From NCBI RefSeq assembly GCF_000372725.1, contig NW_005200690.1:124001-188000 (forward strand): 64,000 nt of DNA, read 5' to 3'. Below are positions 18,025-29,094 of this stretch, piece after piece (the first letter of the stretch is position 1; each line of letters starts with the position of its first letter). The translations under genes and the position numbers were made by a program. This DNA is from Emiliania huxleyi CCMP1516. Lineage: Eukaryota > Haptophyta > Isochrysidales > Noelaerhabdaceae. The notes under the pieces were generated by a model, which did not search any database, was not told where the DNA came from, and worked only from the letters and a program-made list of their open reading frames with translations.

Positions 18025-19537
18025 ATGAGCGCCCCGCCCCGGCCGGGGAACATCGACATGATGGCGGCGAGCCTCGCGGCGACGATCCAGACAGGAGTCT
18101 CACCCGTCGGCCCGCCGCCGTCGCTCACCAAGCCGGAGCCGCCCGACGAGCCGCCCGCGCCGGGTGCACCGCCTGAGCCGACGGCCCCGCCCCAGGCTGC
18201 CGCTCCGAGGAGCAAGCCGCAGCTGCCGCCGGGGATGGGGTTTCCCGCGATACACGCGGAGCCTAGGGTGGCATTGCCGCAGGTGCCACCGATGCAGCAG
18301 CACGCGCCGCCGCCGGGGCAAACGGCGGGGCCGCACGCCCCACCACAGGGTCCCCCGCAGCCGCCACAGCCGCCCGCGCAGCCTCCGCCCGAGCACCCGA
18401 CGCCCACGCCGCCGGTGCCCGCGCCGGACCCGCCCGCCGCCGCGGAGCCCATCTCGCCCGAGGAGAAGAAGTCGCTCGCGTCGGGGTCGTCGTCGCGCAA
18501 GCCAAAGGGGCAGGGCGGCGTCTCGCGGAACGGGCCGGCGTGGACGGAGCAGGAGGACGCGCAGATCATGCAGCTGGTGAGCGTGCACGGCCGCAAGTGG
18601 AAGATCATCGCCGAGTCGATACCCAACCGGACGCACGACGCGCTGCGCAACCGGTACGAGCGGCTGCTCAAGCTGACCGAGAACGGCGGCTCGCGGGCAA
18701 ACGGGCACGCGGCGAGCGAGTCTGCGGACGGGAAGCAGCACATCCCGCCGGGGGCGGCGAACTTCGTGCCCGCGTCGGCGGACATGAACCAGGTCCTCGC
18801 CATCGAGTGCATCATCCCCGACGCCCACCGCGAGGCGCAGCCGCTCTGCTGGCCGTCCCCGAGCGGAGTCCTCGTCGAGGCGCGGCCCGCCCCTCCGCCT
18901 CCCGCACAGGCCCCCACGCGGGCAGGCTGACGCCTCCCGCTGCTGCTAGGTCTCGGTCCCTCCGGGCGCCAGGCCGGGCCAGACCCTTCGCTTCCACATC
19001 CCGAGCTGGCTCGCCGCAGACCTCGGACACAAGGTTGGGCCGCACCCGTCGCAGCCGCCCGCCACGGGCCGCGTCAGCCCCGGCGCCTCCGCCCCGCGCA
19101 AGCGGCCGCACGACGAGGTTGCGCCGCCGGTGCCGATGCCGCCGGCGGGCAGCATGCCGCCGCAGGGGATGCCACAGCCCGCCGCCCTCCTGGCTGGCGC
19201 GGGGCCGGCGGGCGCGGGCGCGCTGGGAGGCGCACCGCCGGGCGCGTTGGACGCGATGATGGACGCGTCGGGTCCGATGGACCCGATGGGGATGGGCGAC
19301 CAGCTGGCGTCCTCCGCCGCGGGCGCCGGCCCGCTTGGCCTCGCGGCTGGTGCGGGCAGCGCCTCGGGCCTGTCCGATGCGGACGGGCAGGGCAGCTGCT
19401 ACCCGGGGGAGCCGCCCTCCTCCCTGGCGCCGATGGGCGCCGACGAGGACGAGGACGCTCCTCCGCTGCCGGGCACAGAGAGCTTGATGGAGATGGAGAT
19501 GGAGGCACACCACGAGCCGGGGCCAGCCGGGGAGTGA
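18025..19537 (+). CDS. Single Myb/SANT-repeat protein, proline-rich N-terminus
   Basis: Exons 18025-18867 and 18983-19537, joined by a 115-bp GT-AG intron that preserves frame, giving about 465 residues. The N-terminal 170 residues are proline/alanine-rich with many PPQ and PPA runs. One Myb/SANT repeat follows (residues about 172-215): WTEQEDAQIMQLVSVHG, GRKWKIIAESI, and NRTHDALRNRYERL as recognition helix, with the three spaced Trp/Ile/Tyr-type core residues. The C-terminal half is low-complexity and acidic, ending in a run of Met-Glu repeats, as in activation domains. This points to a nuclear DNA- or histone-binding regulator. Start chosen for the CACCATGAG context. The intron boundary is the least certain part. 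Confidence 0.75.
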
Positions 19538-20313
19538 GGCCGCTGCTACTCGTGCCCCGGGAGGCTGGTGCGGCCAGTCTCTCGCCCGGCGGAGCGACCG
19601 CCAGCGCTAGCGCATAGGGCGCGATACTCGGCGGGGAGCGGCTGCCGCATGGCCGTGGCATTGCAGTGTGCGAGGTGAAAGGCGTACTGCATGGCGGCAG
19701 GAGGCTCGAGGAGACAATGATGCCACGACGTGCTGCACAGGGCGCGCAGGGCCTCTGCGCAGGGCGCGCCAGGAATAGGGGATGAGATCCGTTTCACTCT
19801 GATCGCACACACGTGTTGCGCAACTTGACTGTGTTGTTTTCCTGATCGCTCGTAGATAGAAGAAAAATAGAATCAAGAGGCAAGAGCTGCACACACCAAG
19901 ACACCTCGCGTCGTGATTCTGCAGCATATATGCCGTTGCCGACCGACACCGCGATATTCGAGCGGACACGCACACCGTCTCTGTGTCGTGGGAATCCGTC
20001 CCGTCCCGCCGCCTTGGGCTTGACCTCCATTGACGACTGAGGTTGCGGAGACGGCGCGGGAGTTCCGCCGGGCTGACAATCACACATGGGGAAAATAGAA
20101 ACAACACTCTCAAGCAATCGCGAGCAACGCCTTCCAACGTGCGCCCCACGGGTCACCACAGGGTGTACACCGCGCACACACACTAATACGGCTCTATGTG
20201 GCCTGTATGTGGCTAATTATGTGCCTTGGGCTCTGACATGGTTGGTCACGTCGCGGAGGGCCCGGGTTAGCTCACGTCGCGCCCGCCCGCGGGGATCGCT
20301 GCGCGCGCACTAT
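19538..20313. other. Intergenic, no confident gene
   Basis: ORFs on the minus strand (for example 19607-20149) have no recognisable motif and mixed composition. Nothing else supported. Confidence 0.5.
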
Positions 20314-21119
20314 CTATACCCGGAGCTGCGCCGCTCGCATACGGGCCGTCGGCAGTGGGGCCTCGTGCGAGATTCCACAGATTGGGCAGAGTCGAGAGCG
20401 TGCAAGCGCTGCGCTCCTCCGATTTGGACCGCGCCTTGCTGCAAGGCACTCGGGCCGCGCGTCATCGTGTGCTCCCGGGCCGGCGGGAAGGTCCGGGTCG
20501 TAGAGCCAGTCGGGGCTTGGCGACTTCGCCTCGGGACATAGAGTGGCCTCGACCACCGGACATATAGTGGCCTCTTCCATAGCCTCGAGGTCGGGTCCCG
20601 AGGGGGGCGGGGGGTGGGGCACGCGACCACGGCTTGGACTCTCGGGACGGCTGCCGCCCCCGGGGAACGGGTCCTGCCCGCTGATAGCGAGCCCGGCGGC
20701 CAGCACGGTGGAGACCTCACGACCGGGCACGGCTCGCGTCTTGGACGTGACGACGCGCAGGCGCACACCAAGGCGTAAGCAGGTGGCGACGAGGAGGATG
20801 AGCAGGACGGCGCAGGCGACAGCAAGGTGAAGCGCGATCTGCTTGTAGTCTGCGCCGTCGACCACTGATGGCGCTCGTCTCGTTGCGTTGAGGGGCGGGG
20901 GCGAAGGCGGAGCCGGCGGACGAACCAGTGGAGGCAGCGGCCGGCGAGGCCACGTCGGGTTCAGGACGGGGGTCAGCGGCGGCGGCGGCAGCAGCGGCGG
21001 CGGCAGCGGCAACGGCGAGGGCGATAGAGGAGGCCGGGGAGGGCTCGGCGGAGGCGACAATGGAGGTGGCGGCGGCGGCAGTGAGCGAGGAGGCGGCGGC
21101 GGCGGCGATAGCGGCGACT

Positions 21120-21163
<44 letters not shown>

Positions 21164-21663
21164 AGAGGCGGAGGCGGTGGGGACAGCGGCGGAGGCTGAG
21201 ACATTGCAAAGCAGACCCTGAAACCCTGTGCAGTGTTGGCATTATCGCTGCGCCACCGAAGGACGCCTTCTCGAGGGATGACGCCCACGGGCCCGCTGGT
21301 TCCATAAAAGAATTTACCATAGTCGACGACGAGGTAGTCTGTCTGTGGAGACGCCTCGGTCTGAAAGCCCTCCACGCGCAGCGGAGTGCTTGGCACGCCA
21401 CGCAAGATGCAGGACGCGTCATCGACGTAGTCGGTCGTCGGCCAACCTGCGCTCTGGAAACACGCGGTATCTCCCTGCCTCGAGAGCTCGCACGCACCAC
21501 GCGGCAGTGTGGATAGCGCTAGTTCGCCTTGAGCGACTCGCGGGAGCAGGATGTCGACGACGCTTGACTGTAGCTGCTGCAAGCTAGCAGTCGTTGCGTT
21601 AAGCACCTCGTAGTGTAGCATCCTTTCTCGCGCATCCGACTCAACCTGGCTGTAGTGCTTCAT
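20314..21663 (-). CDS. Proline-rich, CUB-like single-pass membrane protein
   Basis: The frame is open from 21783, but the part above about 21715 lies in a repeated gene fragment, so the Met at 21663 (MKHYSQVESD) is taken as a provisional start; a true 5' exon may be missing. Residues about 60-150 form a CUB-like domain with paired cysteines, the YFLVVDYG-type strand VDYGKFFYGTSGPVGVIP and RWRSDNANTAQGFRVCF. A tract of about 125 residues of Pro with Ser and Leu follows, extensin/pherophorin-like. A membrane helix (HLAVACAVLLILLVATCL) and a cytoplasmic tail of about 150 residues with CPICG come last. This suggests a cell-surface or scale/wall-associated protein with a stiff extracellular stalk. 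No signal peptide is visible in this model, which argues for a missing first exon. Confidence 0.6.
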
Positions 21664-21727
21664 CTTGTCAAGGTGGTCGCGTCCATTACGCTTACACACC
21701 GCAGTTACATTTTCTCTCCGCAGAATT

Positions 21728-22028
21728 GTTTTCCTCCTCGGCGAGCGCCTCCTCCTTCGTCGTCCACCCCACCCACCCCACACGCATGGCGGCGGTGGCG
21801 GGCGACGCCGAAAACATCAACAAGCAGGCGCGCAAGATGCGCACCAACTAACTGGACAAACAACAAACTAACTCTCTCTCTCTCTCCAACTAACTGGATC
21901 AAGAACAAGCAAGCGGCAAACGGCCTCTTCTCCTCGGCCCCAGTGGAGGGTGCCCGCGCCGCCTAGCTCTGCGGACGGGCCCCGCCACCCTTCACGTACG
22001 GATCATGTAGTCCCCACACTCGCTGTCG
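21728..22028 (+). pseudogene. Gene fragment duplicated at 53312-53635
   Basis: Matches 53312-53635 on the same strand: the coding-like stretch MAAVAGDAEN, then AAACGGCCTCTT, GGGTGCCCGCGCCGCCTAG and CCCCACACTCGCTGTCG. This copy has internal stops and a TC-rich insertion. It ends exactly where a repeat-A copy is inserted (22029). Confidence 0.8.
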
Positions 22029-22143
22029 AGAGAGAGATTTTTAGCAATACCAAACAAATCTAACACTCACACGTCATTTGGGGCCTGGAGCCCTGTTCAC
22101 GCGCGCGCGAGACGTGCAGACAGGGTTGCCAGGTTTGTTTTGT
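22029..22143 (-). mobile_element. Repeat A insertion (115 bp) with 8-bp TSD
   Basis: Flanked by CGCTGTCG at 22021-22028 and 22144-22151. The homologous locus at 53628-53635 has a single uninterrupted CGCTGTCG followed by TGGGATCGCTTG, so the pre-insertion state is known. On the minus strand the copy starts inside the element (5' truncated) and ends GGTATTGCTAAAAATCTC with a CT tail. No gene seen from 22152 to 22703. Confidence 0.9.
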
Positions 22144-22703
22144 CGCTGTCGTGGGATCGCTTGCTTGTCATGTGAGAGACAGACTATAGTCGAGGCCCTC
22201 GGTGACTTTAGCCTTGGCCACCCTCCTTGCGGAGCAGGAGGAGATCCGCTCTCGGTCGGCAACGTGGCAGCTAGTCGAGGGACTCGGTAGTTGTGACCCC
22301 CCTGAGTGAGGACAGGAGAGAGAGAGCTTTGTGGTGCTGGTGTACGCAATAACGGGACAGGGTAGTCGTTCTCTCTAGCTCCCCTTCTAGCTCTTAGCAT
22401 GAGCTGCGCCCTGTGTCCGACCCCTTTTGCGCAGCAACACCTTAAACTTTTAGGCTGCCCTCCAAATTCGGGTCGGAGCGTACATGTAGCGGAGTGGGCC
22501 CCGAGTTTGAAAAGGGCGACGGACGCTTGCGTCCTAGCCTCCAAGAACGCCTCCCCGGCGCAGAGGGGCCCCCGGAGGGATGCTCAACCGCTCCTTCCAC
22601 GCCGCTTGCGGCGGTCCTATTCCCAGCTCCGCTTGAGGGGCCGCGCGTTATTTTGTTGGTCTCCGCTTCTGCATCGCTGCGGGCGCGAGGTGTGCCGACA
22701 GCG

Positions 22704-25700
22704 ATGAGCGACGACGTGTGGGCTGGCTGGCTGACCAAGGCTGAGCGGCTCTTCGTCGCAGTCCTGCAGGCAAGCTCTCTCTTGCAGGGGAGAGAGAACA
22801 CTTTGCTGAGCCAGATGCGGCCGGTGATCGAGTCTCTTTGCGGCCTGCCGTGCGACGTGGCGACGATGCGCATCCTCGCGAGCCTACGCGGCGACGTCAT
22901 CGCGCTGGAGGACGAGAACGACAATCCAGACCCGCGTGTGGTGTGCCAGATCGGTCCGAATGTCCGCGCCGCGGTGTCATCGTGTGGCGCGGCCGACAAC
23001 AAGCGGCGGCGCACGAGTTTTGGACGCGGCGGGTCAGCCGTGAAGATCCCACCCAAGGTCATGGAAAAGCACGCGCGCTCATTTCGCGAGGCGGCGAATG
23101 CATTCGCCGCCGCGACCAAACCCAGGGCTCCGCCAGAGCTTTGCACCTCAGCGGCGCCGGTCGCCCTGCCGGAGCCTGCCGACCCGTCTGCGGCGAGTGC
23201 GCCGCTCCCGCCGCTCACCACCGACATCCTGGCCCCGAGCGCCGCCACCTTTTGCGACTGGATCCGCTCCCAGCCAGAGTACAGCGGTCAGCTGATGTGC
23301 TGCGACCGGCGGGCTGCGCGCAGCGCGAGGCTGGTGCCGCTCGAGAGCTCGCCGCTGTCGGAGTCGCTCCGCGGCGCCGTCTCCGCGCGCGGAATCGCGC
23401 AGCTCTACAGCCACCAAGACGCCGCCCTGCGCGCGCTGTCGGCGGGAGAGCATGTCGTCCTCTGCACGGCACACGGCTGCACTCGGCGAGCACGGTCCCT
23501 TCTGCACCGGCCAACCTCACCTCGCGTGCCCTCCCGGACGCGCGGCAGGCGACCGGGAGCGGAAAGTCGCTCGTCTACGCCGCGCCGACCGTGCAGGCGG
23601 TGCTCGACGACGCGCGCGCCCGCGCGCTGCTCCTCTTCCCGACAAAGGCGCTCGCGCGGCACCGACACCGGTCCAGACCCCGACTGTGACACGCCGGTGA
23701 CTTGTCCGCTCCAGGCGCTCGCTCAGGACCAGCTGCGCTCCCTCGAGGCGCTGGCCGAGGCGGCGGGCTGCAGCCACTTCCTCGCCGCCTCGTACGACGG
23801 CGACACGGCCCAGGTCGACCGGCCGCAGCTGCGGCAGCGCGCGCACGCCTTCTTGACGAACCCGGACATGCTGCACGCCTCCGTCCTGCCGCAGCACGCA
23901 GAGTGGGCGAGCGTGCTGCGCCAGCTGAAGCTGGTCGTCGTGGACGAGGCGCACGCGTACCACGGCGTCTTCGGCTCACACGTCGGCCTCGTGCTGCGGC
24001 GGTTGCGGCGGATCTGCGCCAAGTACGGCTCGCGCCCTCGCTTCGTCTGCTGCTCGGCGACCATCGCCAACCCTTTGCAGCACGCCGCCCGGCTGCTCGG
24101 ACTCGCGGAGGAGGGGCTCGCTCTGGTCGGGGCAGAGCAGGCTGGGCCGCACGCACGCCCGCGCGCACGCACGCACGCGCGCGCGCACACACACACACAC
24201 GCACACCTTCGCTTCCTTGAGCGCGGCCTCCCTCCTCCCTCGCTGCCGCTCAGGACGGCGGGCCGGCAGGAGAGCGCACCCTCGCCGTCTGGCTGCCAAA
24301 GGAGCTGCCGCCGTCGGCGGCGATGGAGTGGCACGAGCGCATGGCGCCGGGCGGCGCGAAGAGGCGCGTCTCGTGCCTCTCTGACGCGGCTCGCTTGCTC
24401 GCCCACCTTGTCCGGCACGGCGTCCGCACGATCGCCTTTGTGCTCACCCGCTCGGTCGCAGAGCTGCTCGTGACGGCCACTCGAGAGCTGGTCGGCGAGC
24501 CGCTCCGCGACAAGGTCGGCGTCTACCGCGCCGGATACACGGCGCAGAAGCGGCGCGCCATCGAGGCGAGCCCGCGCCTCTCGGGCCGCCCTCTGCCCCC
24601 CACCCCACCCCACCCCACCCCCCACCCACCTCCCTCGCACACCTCGCGCCGCAGAAGAGGCTGTTTGGAGGCGAGCTGCACGCCGTCGTCTCCACCTCGG
24701 CGCTCGAGCTCGGCGTCGACGTCGGCAGCATCGACGCGACGCTGCACGTCGGCCTCCCCGCGACGATGGCGTCGCTCTGGCAGCAGGCGGGGCGGGCGGG
24801 CCGCACCGGCCGCCCCTCCCTCACGCTCGTGCTCGCGCAGGACAGCCCGCTCGAGCTGTACTTCGCCTCGCACCCCGCCGCCCTCCTCGCGCGCCCCATC
24901 GAGGCGGCCGCGGCCAACCCTCTCAACGCCGAGCTTCTCCAGCTCCACCTCCTCGCCGCCGCGCAAGAGCAGCCGCTCCGCCTGCCGCCGCCGCCGGGAG
25001 ACGCCGAGACGGAGCCGGAGCTCTGCACGTGGGGGGAGTGGAAGGAGCCCGCGACGGCTGCGATCAAGGCGCGCGAGCTGAAAATGGTGGGCAGCAGGCA
25101 CAACCCGCGGCTCGAGTGCTCTGAGCTGGGTGCGGCGGCTGTGCGGCGCATCTCGCTGCGCGAGATCTGTCGGGAGAAGGTTCGTGTGGTGGACGTGACC
25201 GAGGGGGCGATGTCTGTCGAGCTCGAGACGATGGAGGCGGCCGCGGCGCAGCTCCGCCTCTACTCGGGCGCCGTCTTTCTCCACTGCGGCGCCTCGTACC
25301 TCGTGTCGGACTGCGACCTCGACGCCGGACTCGTCCGCGTCAGGCGCGAGGACACAAGCTACTACACCGAGCCCCGCGACCACACTCGCGTCGCAATCAT
25401 GGGCATCACGCGCACGCTGCAGCCAGCCGGCCGCACCAGCCAGCCCGCCGCCGCCGAACCCGCCCCCGCCGTCGTCCCCGCCTCCGAGCCCGTCGCCGCC
25501 CCACCCTCCACCGCCCTCGCCACCGCTGCCCTCGCCACCGCCGCCCTCGCCACACCCACCCCGCCCGCCGCCTCCGTCTCCCCCGCCGCCCTCGCCGCCC
25601 CCACCCAGCCCGCCGCCCCCGCCGCCCCCGCCGCCCCAGCCACCACCACCGTCCCCGCCTCCGCCGTCCACTTCGGCCCGATGCGAGTGAGCAAGTCCGT

Positions 25701-26479
25701 GTACGGCTACCGCCAGAAAGCAAAGCTGACTGGCAAGCTGCTGGACAAATGCGAGCTCGACCAGCCAATGAAGCCGCACTCCTTCGACACGTGCGGCCTC
25801 ACGCTCGACCCGCAAACCTCCTCTACACCTCCCTGAGCCTTGTCGGGACCTCGCCGTAGGTGCGGCCTCTGGCTCGACCCGCCGAGCGCGCTGCGGGACG
25901 CCCTCGAGGAGCGCGGGGACGCGTTTGCGCGCGGCGGCCTGCACGCGGCAGAGCACCTCCTGCTCTCGCTCGCCCCGCTCGCCGTCTCGTGCAGCGTCTT
26001 CGACCTCGGCTGCCAGTGCACGCGCCGGAAGGGCGACGAGCACGCCGAGCGGCTCCTCCTCTTTGAGCGCATTTCTGGCGGCGCAGGCAGCGAAGCGCAC
26101 AAACTCCGCCCACCCCGCCGCGGCTGTGACGGGAGGCGCACTCACCGCCGCCGCAGGCATCGCCGCCGAGCTCGGCCCGAAGCTGGGCGACCTGCTGGCG
26201 GCCGCGCACCGCCGACTGCTGGCGTGCGACTGCGGCCGCCCGGGCGGTTGCCCGGGCTGCATCCAGATTGCGCGGTGTGGCGAATATAACGAGGGTCTGA
26301 GCCGGCAGGCTTGCGACATCGTCCTGCGCTGGTCGCTCGGCATGGAGTGGGAGAGCCACTTGCCGCCGTTGCCGGCGAAGCCGGACGCAAAGGGCGACGG
26401 CGAGACGCCAATGCTCAAGGGAGACGCGAGCGAAACAGAGACGGCGGAGCGATTGTGCCTCGTCTGTGGCGAGGGGTAG
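22704..26479 (+). CDS. HRQ1: Hrq1-type superfamily 2 DNA helicase
   Basis: Seven exons: 22704-23468, 23549-23647, 23715-24140, 24254-24565, 24655-25790, 25860-26080, 26157-26479, joined in frame to about 1093 residues, the size of yeast Hrq1. Helicase motifs in order: Q-like region ([11 protein letters not shown]), motif [10 protein letters not shown], Ia [41 protein letters not shown] region [39 protein letters not shown]. The C-terminus has the four-cysteine cluster [12 protein letters not shown] plus a later Cys and the GGI/AAELG segment of the Hrq1/YprA (MrfA) family. Hrq1 is a 3'-5' helicase in crosslink repair and telomere maintenance, related to RECQ4. Five of six introns are GC-AG; the fifth is GT-AG. 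The Pro/Ala-rich insert at about 25430-25670 is unusual. Confidence 0.93.
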
Positions 26480-26482
26480 GAG

Positions 26483-26753
26483 CTATATGTACTCAGTACG
26501 AAAAGAACACGTGCTATAGCAGAGCGAGAGGGATGATCTCCTCCCTGTTGAGGCAGCAATGAACCACACCGCTCGACACTCCTGACACCACTCTCGACAC
26601 ACCCCTCCCACGACGACACGTCTGTCCCTGGACGCCCCGGCTCTTGGTCTTGCGTCTTGGCACTTGGGACACTTGACACGTTGACACACGGGTGGGGGGT
26701 GGGGCAGGGGGGCGCGTTTGGTGCAGCCGCTGTGATGTTGTCCGAGCTCTCTG
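26483..26753 (+). repeat. Third copy of the 5110/28750 flank repeat, joined to an 8-kb relative
   Basis: Begins GTACTCAGTACGAAAAGAACACG just after the helicase stop, like 28761 and the reverse strand at 5300. From about 26590 it instead resembles the reverse strand of 8511-8620. The mosaic suggests a composite repeat. Nothing else coding lies before 27191. Confidence 0.75.
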
Positions 26754-26824
26754 CGTGAACAGGGCTCCAGGCCCCAAATGACGTGTGAGTGTTAGAGTTG
26801 TTTGGTATTGCTAAAAATCTCTCT
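26754..26824 (+). mobile_element. Repeat A insertion (71 bp), empty site at 8493-8507
   Basis: Interrupts GAGCTCTCTG|TCTTGCCAGC, a site present uninterrupted on the reverse strand at 8490-8510. CTCTCTG flanks both sides (26747-26753, 26825-26831). The copy is 5' truncated at GTGAACAGGGCTCCAGG and keeps the common 3' end. Confidence 0.85.
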
Positions 26825-27190
26825 CTCTCTGTCTTGCCAGCAACATAATCTAATCATACCGGTACCTTGCAGGCGGGAGGACGCGTTCATGACAACGCCC
26901 TCTGAACCTGGACTTGCTTGGACGTACGAAACTGCGACCTGCAAGGAGCCGCTGAAAATCGGCAGGACCTCTCACATCGCACATCCATCGTGAGCTGCCA
27001 GCCCAGGCCTGCCACGCCACGCCGTCTGCCACTGACCGCCACTGCGCGCCCTTCTCCGCCAGCGCGCGCCTCGCCTCCCACTGTCCCTGCCACGCCGCGT
27101 CGTCTGCCATTGTCTGCCACCATGCGCCCTCTGTCACCATCGATCGCGCCTGCCTCACCGTGTCTCCCACTGTCTCCGCAGGATCTAACC

Positions 27191-28446
27191 ATGCCGGTCT
27201 TCTCAAAGCTGATGCTGATCGCCGTCGGCGCTGGGGTCGCAAACGCTCTGCCCATCATCGTACCTGACGGGCAGGAGAACCGTGTGGTCGATCTCGACTC
27301 CTCGGCGGGCGTTGCTCTGCCTGTGCCTGCCCGAGCACGTGCAGCACCTGTCCCGACGCGCAGTTCGAAAAAGGGAAGTGCTGCTACAACATCCACAGCG
27401 ACGTCTGCAGCGGTGACAACGAAGAGCAGTGCATCGGCCCTAACCTTGCCGTGTGCAGCATGGAGCACGGCCCCGAACCTGCCCATTGCATTCCGAAGTT
27501 GGGAGCGTGCAACATCGAGGGCGACAAGTGCTGCTCCGGACTTGAAAAGAACTACCAAATCTCGTCCTCGTGCTACTGCATGGAGCCCTCACCCTCACCC
27601 TCGCCCTCGCCTTCCCCATCGGTGGAGCTCTGCGAGGGCAACAGCATTGAGCCATTCAACCAGCTCACCTCTGCTTGGAAGCCATTGGAGGACGGCGAGG
27701 TGCACAACAACTGCCAGGCGCCAACTCCCAACCCATCGACATACCAACAGTGCTCCGGCGATCCCACCTCAATCGTGCTAGCAAAGGGCGATCAACCAGC
27801 GTGCGAGGCGGTGAGGAGCTGCGATTTCCCGCTCAAGGAACTCGTTTCGATTGAGGCGGACATTGCGATCGACGACTGCGATGAAACGTGGGTTGCCCCG
27901 CTGTGGATCACCCCGACCCCGCCAAATTGGTGCGACAACAGGGGGTCCGCACCAATTTGCAATCAAGGCGCGTCTGGCGAGATTGATTTCGTCGAAACGT
28001 GCATGAACAGCGGCAAAAACACTGTGGCGACTAGCCTCGGAGAAAACACCTGTGCCCCGAACCAGCACGGCGACTCGATTTGCTTTCAACAGCAGTACCC
28101 GGCGACGGGCATGCAGCTCCACTACACGCTCACTGTCGATCAAACTCTCGGCAGCAGCGGCAAGGCCACGATGGGTGTGTGCGATCAGACATCGAAGGGC
28201 ACGTGTGAGGAGTACGTGTCCTCCACAACGTACAGCGACTGGTACAACACAGTCGGATGCGTGCAGGGTGAGTGCAAATTCCAGCTCCGGAGCGACATCT
28301 GGGCAGCTGTCCCTGGGAAATACGGCCCGGGGGGCTGTCCGTCAAAGTCGACGGCACAGACATGCACCGTCTCAGCAAGGAACATCAAGGTCAAGCTCAG
28401 CAAAACCCCACCCGATGGCTGCGGAGCCATGTTTGAGAGAGCCTAG
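27191..28446 (+). CDS. Secreted GH16-like protein with cysteine-rich N-terminal region
   Basis: The ATG at 27191 starts a signal peptide (MPVFSKLMLIAVGAGVANA). The reading frame must then change by about 27280-27340: the downstream frame has an upstream stop and reads CPSTCSTCPDAQFEKGKCCY. I could not find a GT/GC-AG intron of suitable phase, so this is either an unusual intron or a frameshift. Next come a Cys-rich module (about 75 residues), a PSPSPSPSPS linker, then a domain with WVAPLWITP, and GASGEIDFVETC. EIDFVE fits the ExDxxE catalytic motif of glycoside hydrolase family 16 (laminarinase-like beta-glucanases), and the upstream Trp-rich strand is in the expected place. The remainder is beta-rich with several cysteines. 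It probably acts on, or remodels, extracellular beta-glucan. Its 3' part was copied in inverted orientation to 5762-6163. Confidence 0.65.
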
Positions 28447-28870
28447 GCACCCGACAAAAGCTGTCGCAGGACACGCTCTCTCGCCCTGTTCATTGGTGCA
28501 CATAGTGAGTGTGTGATTACGTGAGAGCTCCGAAGTGTGTTGGCTACTGCGTTGAGTGAGTTTGACACACTTGTGTATTGTGATAAAACAGAGAAGAAGT
28601 ACAATGGGCCGTGCCTCTCTCAAGTGCGATCGACTCACACAAGGCAATCTCCGACCGTCGGCATCAGAACAGAGACGGCCGGGAGCGATCGTGGCTTTGT
28701 GCCTCTCGCCTCCTCGTCGTCTGACTGTGGCGAGAGGGGTAGTGTGAGCTAAAATGTACTCAGTACGAAAAGAACACGCGGTGCATAGTGCAGAGGGATG
28801 ATCCTCCTCGCCCTGAGGCAGCGGTAAACCACACCGCTCGACACTAGACACCATATTTAATATTATTTTC
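28447..28870 (+). repeat. 3' flank of the GH16-like gene, arm of the inverted duplication
   Basis: Matches the reverse strand of about 5110-5760, including GTACTCAGTACGAAAAGAACACG and CCACACCGCTCGACACT. From 28871 to 29094 there are short palindromic GTACGGGTACGG-like words and no gene. Confidence 0.85.
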
Positions 28871-29094
28871 GGCAATCGTACCCGTACCGCGTACGGGTAC
28901 GGGCTACGCGACGGCGTGTACGGCTACGCGCCTTCACTTGCGCTATTGCGTGCTTTCTCATTTCTTTCTTAGGAATAAGAAGGTTACCCGCCCACGCCGT
29001 CACCCGCGAGCCGCAGACACGCACCTAGATGCTAGAACGCCCTGGACGCGGACACACACTCTCACTGCACCGGGTTCCGTTGTCTAAGGTATAA

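Noticed and set aside
19607-20149. 180-residue minus-strand ORF
   Set aside because: No motif, mixed Arg/Ser/Cys composition, no splice or neighbour support.
28880-28925. GTACGGGTACGG palindromes as a possible replication origin or promoter element
   Set aside because: Too short and unsupported; recorded only as simple palindromic words.
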